DNA from: Trichostrongylus colubriformis | Lineage: Eukaryota; Nematoda; Chromadorea; Rhabditida; Trichostrongylidae | DNA: 64,000 nt | Assembly: GCA_963978905.1 (NCBI GenBank) | Contig: OZ022260.1 | Span: 7,739,725 to 7,803,724, forward strand | Direction of reading: 5' to 3' | In this document: piece by piece, positions 56,101 through 64,000 of the stretch | How the letters are laid out: each line of letters starts with the position of its first letter | How positions within the stretch are numbered: the stretch's first letter is position 1 | Program-made: the position numbers and the translations under genes | Notes under the pieces: generated by a model | Told to the model about the DNA's origin: nothing | What the model saw: only the letters and a program-made list of their open reading frames with translations | The model's database searches: none

Positions 56101-59100
56101 GCAGCCACGCTCTGCCGGGCTCCCAAGGGCAATCGATTTGGCAAGTCGTACTGATGGCGCCACGAGTGCGACGTCGCGAAGCGACTTTCCGTCCTAAGTG
56201 CACACACCCCTTTCAGCCATGTGGCATGGTGACCACAGGTGTGTGATTCGTGTGGATTTTTATCATAGGAGAGTTTCTCCACTCGTTTTTAATAGAGCAC
56301 TTCGAATAGGCGCCGCCATCGGTGCCGCATAGTATGAATGCAGTTTTATGTATGATACACGCTGGCAACTGCTGAGAATCCCTCAATGTTCTTGTGAGCT
56401 TGGTAGAAGCGATAATGCTTCTATAAAATCTTTTGTAGTGCTATCATGATAAATTTAAGCATGTTCAGCATCGGATATTTTCCTTAATAATGTGTCTTTA
56501 GACCGCCGTCAGACTTTGCCACTTTGCGATTTTGCGGCATCGCACTTTCGCACGCGATACTACGACCTTCAGATTGTGCAATGCCGCAACTTCGCGTGCG
56601 AAAGTGCGTTGCCGTAAAATCGCAGAATTGCGAACTCGTGAAATCGCTAAGTCTGACGGCTACCTTACCTTCCTTTTGTTTTCGTTTCTGTGTCAATCCA
56701 ACCATGTACATTGTATATATGTGGTGGCTTGTAGTTTCTGAACTTCTGGAGATCCTACCTGGCGGTTGATCATGTTTCGAATCTGGCGGGATTTCTTATC
56801 AGCATCGAGGTCTAGATAGCCGTAACTCTCGTCATCAATGTTGAGAAGAATGGTCAGCTCACCGCGAATCTGAAAACTGCCTATGGTAGATTATTCTGAA
56901 CTGTTGTTGTTTACGGTTCAGACAACCTACCTCAGCAAAAGTAGGACGACATGCTGGGTCCGCTTCCCAACATCTTGCCATCAACTTGAAGCTAAAATGA
57001 GTACCCATACATAATTTCCCTCGAACTACCATTAGCGTCGGCTATTTTTGAATAATATGACAACGAAGATATATCGGTTGGCCCCGGATGTGTCTACTTA
57101 GAACAGAAAATCGCTTCGCGGCGTCGCACTCGTGGCGCCACCAGTACGACTTGCTGAATTGATTGCCCTTGGAAGCCCGGCAGAGCGTGGCTGCGTCACC
57201 TCTGCGCTTCCACCCATGCCACACTGCCTCCACCACCCATGCCACAGTGCCTCGCTTGAAGACTGCCATGCGCTGCCACTGACACTCGCCACGCGATTTT
57301 TTGTCGCAAGTAGATATACCCGTTGGCCCCAGTTCCATACGGAGCCGTCATTCTTCGGTTCATAATGGCTCATTCGTAACTCACATCTCATTTGGGCACT
57401 TTTCTGGTTGCGGAGGGCGGTTGCCTTGTTCGATATAGGAGATCATGTCCATGGGCTGGACGGTTGGGTATGGAACATCGCCAAGTGAGAAAATCTCGAA
57501 AAGCAGAATAGCAAATGCCCATCTGAATTCAATGAAGTGTTGGACGAGAAACAATCGGCGGCCGGGTGAACTCACACGTCTGTTTTTTCGGAAAACTCAT
57601 AGAATTTGAGTGCTTCCAATGCCATGGATTTGAATGGAAGACGTCCACCTCGAGCCGTGTAGAGCGCTGAATCTGCATAACGGCCCAGACCGAAGTCACT
57701 CACCTAAAGGAAAACGTTTTGTCGGCTCGGAAAGTTTTGGAATCTTGATAAATCGAAATCATTGAACTTCTCCAATGAAGTCGTGAAGTTTTGAAAGTCT
57801 CAATATGTTTCCTTACCTTTGCGACCAAATATTTGGTGATGAGCACGTTACGGGCTGCGACATCGCGATGAATAAAATTCTTCGAGGAAAGATATGTCTG
57901 TAACGATGATAGATTGATATAAAACTATCTGTGAAGTGCTTCGGTGGTTGCTTGCTGGAATACGCCATGCAATCTACTTGACCTAAACAGTTAGAAGGCA
58001 GCTGGATGTGTGGCCATACAATAATTTATGGGACTATTTGGGTCCTCACGATTTTGTTTTCCTCTTTATCTGTTCTCCTTTGAACTATGGAGGATTAGGT
58101 TCGCTTGGCTGCGCGACATGGCATGAGCGACATTCAATTTTCGACCTATTTTGCGAGGGTCAAATTCCAGTCAGCGTTCCACCCATTGCGTACGCAGAAG
58201 CAGAATGGTGTAAATGTCTTTTCGAGATGCCTGCTCGGGGCTACTGAGTAGGCTTTGTCGACCTGGACGCGATGCCGAGCGGCTTCAAGAAAGCGTGTAG
58301 GTGTTGGCTGCGTCGCTAGACATTGTGTCGCATGTTGGACGAAAAACTCACGAGGCCATCGCTGACTTGCCAAGAGATTGAAACCAAATCCTTGATGCGA
58401 AGGCATAAGTCGGCATCGATTGGACATTCATCTTCTTTTCGCTGAAAATTTCATGTATGTGGACTGATCTGCCTTAAATCTTCTCTCTTTATCCCATGGT
58501 GTCACAGGAAATCTGGTCATGAGGTTATCCTGGGGTCAAACCTCTCCGTGAGTGGGGTGTGTACCCTCATGTCAGGATTTCGCACGACGACGAGCGGCGT
58601 GCGACGCAGTGTGTGTGAGCTATGCGCGTCGTGGTAGTTGGGTGTCAGAACGATTACGCGAATATGCTAGGGGCGCGATACGCAGTAGACTTGTAATCGC
58701 TTCGGCTTCCAACAACATGGCGCCTTTCTGCTTCGTTTGCGACCTGCCGTGGTGCGAAATCCAGACATAAGGGTACATACCCCGTGAGTCTAACATCTTT
58801 GCAGCTGCATATCTGTGCCTACATATTTGATGAGAAATATTAGGTTTGAAGGCCCCGATCACTTCTTGGCCTCAGTAAATTTGCTGAACATTACTTCTTG
58901 GCTCCCAGAAACTTTGAGTACATCATTCGCAGTAATGAACTCCTTTTATTACTGCATTTCTTAGAATAAATAGTAACTTACCATGAGCACGAGATTGCGA
59001 TGGTTCCGGAGAAATCGCAGCAAGTCTCCATACGCACAGTATTCGACGAGAATCATCGGATTTTCAGGACAAGAGATGCATCCTAGCATGCTGAAAACAC

Positions 59101-62100
59101 ATGAAAATGAAATGAAATGGCTGGAACCTGAGAAATGAAGCCCCCATTCCATCCGATGGATCAGTTGCAGATGTGTTTTCCCGTAGCCTCCTTATTAAAG
59201 TATCGATTGCAGTAACGGGAATCTGCGATGTGTGGCGGTCATGTGAAACATAACGTCCAACCATGTGGAAGCGTGTTTCAACCGTAGACTTCCATAGCTT
59301 GCTTCGAGCGCTTTTTCTACACTGCATGGATTCATGCTTCATGTACTCACCTACTCATGTATAGGATCATGAACCTTCTTCCTTAAAGGAATCGTCCACG
59401 AAAAAAGAGTTTTTTGTTACCCGTATATTTATGTTGTATTTGCCCAATGTGGAACGCATGCAAAGTTTCACGCGAAAAAAAGTGAATCCGGGTAAGATGC
59501 AGCACCACAAAGTCTTGGCCGGGTGAGCGGGGCCTCTGAGCGAGTGCCCACCCCTCGTCCGCCGCGGTCGAAGACGCATTGTAGGAACAAAAAGTTACGT
59601 TAGCAGTCCCACTCTCCGTTCTTATTCGCGTCGGACGACGGGACGGGGCGTTTACTCAGAAGCCCCGCGCACCCGGCCGAGAATTTGGGGAGCTGTATCT
59701 TAGCCTAATTCTCACTTTTTTGCGTGAAACTTTGCATGCGGCCCACATTAGGCAAATTCAACATGAGTACATGGGTAACACGAAAACTCATTTTCTATAA
59801 ACGACTCCTTTAAGGCCCAGATCATCGCATCTACTTCCTTCAAAAACGTTCTTCTGAGAATGATTGTAAGCTGATATCGTGCTGACCACAGAAAGGCTAA
59901 TGGTCAACTAAAGCTCATTTTATAGTGGATGAAAACGCTGCTAGTGTTTTCTGGATTCGGAAGAACTAAGTGAAGGTTGGTTAGGTAACATACCTGATCA
60001 CGTGCGCATGGTAGCCGAGATTCTTCATGAAACTGATTTCTTGGAAAAATTCTATGCGATTCTGATCATTAGCATGAGCCGGTAGGCGTTTTACGGCTGC
60101 CTTAACTATGGAAAAAATACAGATTTGAGTTTACTTGAAATGCGCTATCTTACCTCACACGTTCCATCGTCTTGGTCGTGGTCACTGACCAGATTCAATC
60201 GTGGATTCATTATCAGTAGCGGGATTTTCCCTGGAAACATGCCTCATTAGATTTGGGCAGATTATAGTTTCCTTCTCACATGATTCAGAAGGAATGTAAC
60301 CTTACCGAAAAGATTACCGCACGCGACGCTGTGCGTTAGTAAGGGAGCGCACATTTTCGCTGAGTAACAAATCTGGGAATTGTTTCTATGGACAACGAGT
60401 GATAGAGTTCTTCCGTCCTTCCTACATCGGGTCAGCCTCTCAACTTTCACTGCTGCACGCGGTGATCTCAAACGCGAAAGTATCACCGCACTTCAGCAAT
60501 TGCTTCAGCCCCACCTCCAGACTGCGGTTGGTCAGGGTGTGTACCATTGTGTCAGGATTTCGTACGACGACGAACGGCGTGCGACGCAGTGTGTGCTAGC
60601 TATGAGCATCGCGGTAGTTGGATCTCAGAACGATTACATGCTAACCCTAGGGGCGCGATACGCAGTTGACTTGTAATCGATTCGACATCTAACAACCCCT
60701 CTATCTCATCCGTATTGCTTCGCTTGCGACATGCCGCGATGCCGCGGTGCGAAATCCTGACATGAGAGTACACACCCGGTTGGTCAATAAGGCAGCGCAG
60801 TGTTGGTCTAGGTGCTCATCCACTAGTCAGAGTAGAGAGGTATGTATACCCAGTAGCAGGTGCCGCCACAGAGCGCCTGACATACTTACTCTGTGAGAGG
60901 GTCTCCAAGTCTTATCATATCTTGTATTATATATCATTTAGCCCTATCAACACTCACCTTTCAACGTTGCCTTGTGAACAACGGCGAAAGCTCCGTTCCC
61001 AAGCACCTCATTTTCGTGGATGATAAGATTTGATGGTAACACTTCCCATTCATCCTTCCTGATGAATAACCATGCTATCTGTGCTTGTAGTGATTAACGC
61101 AGAATGTACCTGTTAGCTTCGGCTAGCATCTTGATGTCCATATAGTGATTAGCCATTACTAAACTGTATGGATGTGGTAGATGCGATAAACTATGCGTCA
61201 CTGTCCTGTAATGGAGAAGCTGAGATCGGATGTAGGTTAGGTATCAAAATGGAAGGCCGTTCTGATAGGAAAGAGCTATAAAGCTATTGGGCTGCAACAC
61301 GCATGAAAATATGGCTTTTCACACCGATCTCGTAATGATGTCATTGACCTGGGTGTGTACCCTTATGTCAGGATTTCGCACCGCGGCATGTCGCGAGCGA
61401 AGCAATGCGGACGAGAAGGCGCCATGTAAATGAGCCTCTAAGTGATTACAAGTAAACTGCGTTCGCGCACCTAGCATTAGCGTGTAATCGTTCTAAGACC
61501 CAACTACCGCGACGCGCATAGCTCGTACACAGTGCGTCGCACGCCACCTGTCGTCGTGCGAAATCCTGACATAAGGGTACACACCCCATTGGCCTACACT
61601 ATGGCTGAATATGGGCAGCCATGCTCCATCTAGTTCACGGTGATCAACAATCCCGTACACTCACTCAATCTAGCTATTCCTTTCGGCAGATAACAAGAAT
61701 TCTTTAACCATAGATGTCTTGCTGTTTCGTAAGAGCAATATAGGGTATGAGACAAGACACTCAAATAGAACCACGCGCTACGCGAGTTGCATCACCGCGC
61801 GCGGCATGTGCTTTGTTGGTCTCGTCATGAATTGGCTGTGCACTAAAAAGCGGGACTGTCGCCTTCTTGTGTGAACTGATCTAAATCGAATGTCCTATTA
61901 CCAGTGCCCAACTTAACGTTATTCACTATGTGGGTTGGGTAGCTGGGTCCCACCCATACGCTGTCTCTAGTGGCCCTGATTTGTAAATTTATAATCTATA
62001 ACGAGGAGGAAAGGTTGGTAGAGGACACGGTAATTTGGGCTGTTCAGGAGCGGGGGGTGGGGGGGGGGGGCGATGGGGCAATTTCGAGGTGGAAGGCGCG

Positions 62101-62774
62101 TATGCAGTGGCTTGTAAAGTAGTCCAGCGCCGATGTCATTGTTCCACCTCAAAACTCAAAGCGAGCGCGTTTTGTGTATGGCCACCACGTATCACATCTT
62201 CGCTCAGTTTCGATTGATACATCGCTGCCACCCCCTGGGACAACTTCCATTGCCAAAACCACCGGCGGGGGTCCTCACAGTCTCTCCTCCACTTCGATTT
62301 CTTTTTTCTCCTGTGCCTCGGTGTTAGGTACCTCTGCATTCGACCATACACGTTCAACTAGGTCGATGGAATTAGCATATTCACTGCTATAATCTGCAAC
62401 TCACGTATCCATAGGAGTGTGCACGGATTGCGTTTGCCAGAAACGTCTCCATTGTTGAGCGGTGTATTTGGCTCGTTTATAACAGGCGACTGCGCACACG
62501 GTACAGATCACCGTTAAGCAGAAACATGGTACTGCGATAGTGATGATCAGTTCTAAATCAAGTAAATTCCTCAATTAGAATCAGAGTGTGGATAGACTGT
62601 GCTCACCCGGGGTGCTTAGTTCCGGACTAGAGGATTGTTGTTTTGTCGAAGCGAGGCATGTCATACTCGATTCGGTGGAACTGTAGAGTGACTGCGTTTG
62701 GCTACCGTAGATACCCACATCGCATATAGAGGGGTTGCTGTGGGCACAGGTTGAGAGCAATGCCTGTGCACATG
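53169..62774 (-). CDS. Receptor tyrosine kinase, 3' 15 exons; 5' end not found
   Basis: Exons, 5' to 3' on the minus strand: 62774-62607, 62552-62405, 61205-61110, 61058-60958, 60232-60156, 60100-59994, 59090-58982, 58441-58352, 57897-57817, 57703-57576, 57522-57385, 56991-56931, 56869-56759, 55672-55563, 53508-53169. Phases agree at every join (620 residues plus stop). The first visible exon is Cys- and Ser-rich and presumably extracellular. One membrane helix follows (LIITIAVPCFCLTVICTVCA, ~57-76), then a juxtamembrane stretch and a full kinase domain (~145-470): P-loop GNGAFAVV, Lys in AAVKRL (~201), HRDVAARN (~309), DFG (~328), KTDVWAFAILLFEIFSLG, and the CRPTF end. The tail contains GYLDLD, a possible tyrosine docking site, and a Pro/Gln-rich stretch. 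It resembles nematode KIN-15/KIN-16-type or PDGFR/FGFR-like receptors; the exact family is unresolved. The third P-loop glycine is Ala. Introns carry at least ten MITEs. Confidence 0.88.
53639..53812. mobile_element. GC-rich MITE family A, copy 3 (last intron of kinase gene)
   Basis: Ends AGGCGGCTGTCATACTC and GCAAAGTATGAACGCGGCCT, with the GGCAGGGCGTGGCTGCG / CAGCCACGCTGCCGCC core. It lies 284 bases from copy 4. Confidence 0.85.
54096..54271. mobile_element. GC-rich MITE family A, copy 4
   Basis: Ends AGGCCGCATTCACACTTTGC and GTGAGTATGACCGTGGTCT are inverted relatives; core GGCAGGGCGTGGCTGCGTAT / GCAGCCCCGCCCTGCCGG. In the opposite orientation to copy 3. Confidence 0.85.
54640..54965 (+). 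other. Possible exon pair on the + strand inside the kinase intron
   Basis: Two open blocks look more protein-like than their surroundings: ARLLEEAPTEQCKKLENLV (54,653-54,709, after TTGGTTAG and before GTAGGT) and MQKRKQVVMKQARNLHELFI with EKGVK (54,893-54,967, before GTACGC). I recognise no family and cannot complete a gene; the second block may be cut by the family F element directly downstream. Could be a nested gene, a relic or chance. Confidence 0.2.
54970..55115. mobile_element. Family F inverted-repeat element, copy 2
   Basis: GGATAGGGCGTGGCCTACGG pairs with CCGTAGGCCACGCCCTATC, and the right end CGCTCCGAAATGGAGTATA matches the left end of the copy at 16,628-16,790 in inverse. Confidence 0.8.
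55563..55563 (-). other. Start of the 2.05-kb last intron of the kinase gene
   Basis: The intron 55,562-53,509 separates the kinase-tail exon from the final 340-base exon and contains family A copies 3 and 4, family F copy 2 and the possible + strand exons. Confidence 0.7.
55923..56209. mobile_element. Mutator-like MITE family B with internal amplification, 9-bp duplication
   Basis: Termini GGATGTGTGCACTTATGACG and CGTCCTAAGTGCACACACCC are inverted. Flanks CTTCCAGCC (55,914-55,922) and CTTTCAGCC (56,210-56,218) match at 8 of 9. Inside, a GGAGGCAGKGTGGCATGGGT unit occurs in tandem (56,020-56,080), which the 57,086 copy shows with fewer repeats. Confidence 0.85.
56501..56664. mobile_element. 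Harbinger-like MITE family E
   Basis: Ends GACCGCCGTCAGAC and GTCTGACGGCTACC are imperfect inverted repeats, with TTA on both sides (56,498-56,500 and 56,665-56,667). The interior is strongly self-complementary and built of GCGATTTTGCG-like words. In the intron after the 56,759 exon of the kinase gene. Confidence 0.7.
57086..57321. mobile_element. Mutator-like MITE family B with perfect 9-bp target duplication
   Basis: Flanked by GTTGGCCCC at 57,077-57,085 and 57,322-57,330. Termini GGATGTGTCTACTTAG and GCAAGTAGATATACCC are inverted. It carries the family B core in reverse relative to 55,923-56,209 and sits between two kinase exons only ~60-95 bases from each. Confidence 0.9.
58555..58782. 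mobile_element. Mutator-like MITE family D, copy 1
   Basis: Termini GGGTGTGTACCCTCATGTCA and ATAAGGGTACATACCC with the CAGGATTTCGCACGACGACG / GTGCGAAATCC pair inside. Flanking CCGTGAGTG and CCGTGAGTC match at 8 of 9 if one C in the right-hand C run has been lost. Confidence 0.8.
59190..59290. repeat. Dispersed repeat family K fragment (kinase intron)
   Basis: Shares AAGTATCGATTGCAG and GGGAATCTGCGATGTGTGG with the K copies near 6,100 and 21,550. Confidence 0.45.
59383..59813. mobile_element. Family H inverted-repeat element, copy 2 (kinase intron)
   Basis: Left end TTAAAGGAATCGTCCACG and right end AACGACTCCTTTAAG. Collinear with 19,369-19,798 throughout (GTCCGCCGCGGTCGAAGACG, GGGGAGCTGTATCTTAGCC). 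Confidence 0.85.
60535..60777. mobile_element. Mutator-like MITE family D, copy 2, perfect 9-bp duplication
   Basis: Flanked by GGTTGGTCA at 60,526-60,534 and 60,778-60,786. Termini GGGTGTGTACC and GAGTACACACCC; the interior matches copies at 58,555 and 61,350 (GTGCGACGCAGTGTGTG, GCGATACGCAGTTGACTTG). Confidence 0.93.
61350..61586. mobile_element. Mutator-like MITE family D, copy 3
   Basis: Flanked by CATTGACCT (61,341-61,349) and CATTGGCCT (61,587-61,595), 8 of 9 identical. Termini GGGTGTGTACCCTTATGTCA and TGACATAAGGGTACACACCC are perfect inverted 20-mers. Core inverted relative to copy 2. Confidence 0.92.
62052..62070 (+). repeat. G6-T-G12 tract in kinase intron
   Basis: A G-rich run broken by one T. 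Other long G/C homopolymers in the window: C11 at 32,243-32,253, C13 at 45,531-45,543, G14 at 47,279-47,292. Confidence 0.9.
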
Positions 62775-64000
62775 CTAAAAACAATTATGTACGTTAATTA
62801 AAAAAGAAATGGTAAGTAATAATGATGGATAGTGATTTTATTATAAAGATAAATTATTATATCAAATATCGCTGTACATGTATGCTCATTGCTTTATGGG
62901 TTATGGATCATACATGTCTCTTATTGTTAGCGGGGTGGGGCGTTCACATGAACTTGCAGAATTAGCTTCCTAATCATTTCGTCTCCCATGTTCTCTCTAT
63001 AGCTTACTACTGCCTTGTATCGTCTCAATACGAAATCTCCAAAAAGCAAATTTGCTTCATCTTGACAATCACCCGCCCCTCGAAGATACGGCTAGGAATT
63101 GGGAAAAAACGAGAATTGCGAAGATATGTCCACTGTAAACGAGCGTTCGAGTTCAAAAAAGATAATCTGTAACGAAAGTCCCTTGGAAAGGTGCGCCTTG
63201 GGACCACTGTTGCGATCTAGCTACGCTGCCTATCATCTGATGAGCGAATCGTCGCGAGGGCGCAACAACGCTCGCGGCTCCCTGGTTCATCCCCTCGCCG
63301 TCTGTACACAACCCTCAGCGGTTCGTGGTGCAAATGGGGAGAAAAGTGAGAAGTGATAGAGGGTCTGTTTCTCGGATTTTTCACCAATCTGTTTTTCTTT
63401 CTCAACTGTTCCACTATTGAGCACCTCGATAATCACGGTACACAATTATTTCTTAATCGGCCAAAATTACCCTCAAAGACACCGGAAGGGGATAATTTTG
63501 GCTTACGGTAGAACAGACGTAGTGTGGGCGAGTCTAAGTAGCCGCCATTGCACAAACTCGCCAATTTGACGCCTTGGCATGGTGCCAAAAGGAGATGCTT
63601 CTATTATGAATCTGTTCCTTCCTTTTACTTTTTACTTTGTTCTTTCTTATATTGTTTCTAGATGTACTTACAAGAATGCTACTGTAGTTGGGAATGGCCA
63701 CTCCACTGCGCTTGGAGTCAGTTGCTACAACTAACGTTGGCCCGCGGCCCGTCTGCTACAGCGGACAACTCGGAAAGTCAGTGTGTTGGATGCGAATGGG
63801 ATGCGAATACACACCGCAGCCTCGCGCTTTTGAGTCCGGGTTCTTTCGCCTAGTATCGCTTCTAACCTTGAGTGTTCGTTACAAAATGCTCATTTCTTTG
63901 CATCTTCCTCTTGTTTCGAACCCCTTCCGGTTCCTCTAATTTACCACCGATGCACCTTTGAAGGCCATACTGCATTTGCTGAAAGGGGTAGGAGTCCAGC
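62775..64000. other. Region upstream of first visible kinase exon
   Basis: The first visible exon enters at phase 1, so at least one more exon must lie upstream, but I find none I can support before the window edge. The region contains a family L relative (63,100-63,425). Confidence 0.5.
63100..63425. repeat. Dispersed repeat family L, diverged copy 3
   Basis: Carries AAGGTGCGCCTTGGGACC, GGCGCAACAACGCTCGCGGC, AAGTGATAGAGGGTC and a TTTCTCGGATTTTTCACC end, in the same order as the copies at 25,545 and 32,436 but more diverged. Confidence 0.5.

Noticed and set aside
55798..57391. Cluster of 90-128-codon open frames on both strands in kinase introns
   Set aside because: They follow family B MITE sequence and its tandem units and change with copy structure; not coding.
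58008..58247. 79-codon plus-strand frame opposite the kinase gene
   Set aside because: No family match, no splice partners, and stop-free by chance between two real minus-strand exons.
62133..62392. Open frames on both strands next to the G-rich tract
   Set aside because: Codon content changes abruptly at the G tract, and no frame extends into or splices to the kinase gene.

Overview
This window looks like nuclear DNA of a clade V (strongylid, hookworm-like) nematode. Genes are split into many short exons with GT..(T)TTCAG introns, candidate trans-splice acceptors lie just upstream of start codons, and introns and intergenic DNA are packed with small inverted-repeat transposons. There are no prokaryotic features, rRNA, tRNA or CRISPR. 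All exon models below were read by eye from homology, splice signals and reading phase. In each gene every phase closes, which is strong internal support.

Layout: 0-3.1 kb holds a tandem duplication and an internally deleted mariner transposon. 3,155-23,896 (+) is a complete 53-exon CAD/pyr-1 gene (glutaminase, carbamoyl-phosphate synthetase, dihydroorotase and aspartate transcarbamylase in one ~2,203-residue protein). 23.9-29.7 kb is mostly repeats plus one unassigned ORF. 29,706-42,009 (+) is a 19-exon, 699-residue ankyrin-repeat/SAM protein (ANKS3/ANKS6-like). 42.0-46.9 kb is intergenic with MITEs. 46,935-52,733 (+) is a 17-exon TAF6 homologue (625 residues). 53,169-62,774 (-) is a receptor tyrosine kinase, convergent with TAF6; its N-terminus was not found and probably lies beyond the window.

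The genes are housekeeping or signalling genes with no obvious shared pathway: pyrimidine synthesis, a scaffold, a TFIID subunit and a receptor kinase.

The most unusual content is the transposon layer inside introns. It includes a 1.37-kb near-perfect palindrome in CAD intron 32 carrying eight spaced mini-hairpins. Twin ~680-bp palindromes bracket exons 6-8 of the ankyrin/SAM gene, an architecture expected to favour back-splicing. Several palindromic elements share mariner-like TA-TTRGG termini with the one transposase-bearing mariner remnant. Two families of short elements have 9-bp target duplications (Mutator-like), and others have 3-bp TTA duplications (Harbinger-like). There is also a Penelope-like GIY-YIG remnant and a DD37D-type transposase wreck. 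I found no evidence of a novel multi-gene system; the candidates for novelty are these foldback elements and their effect on host RNAs.
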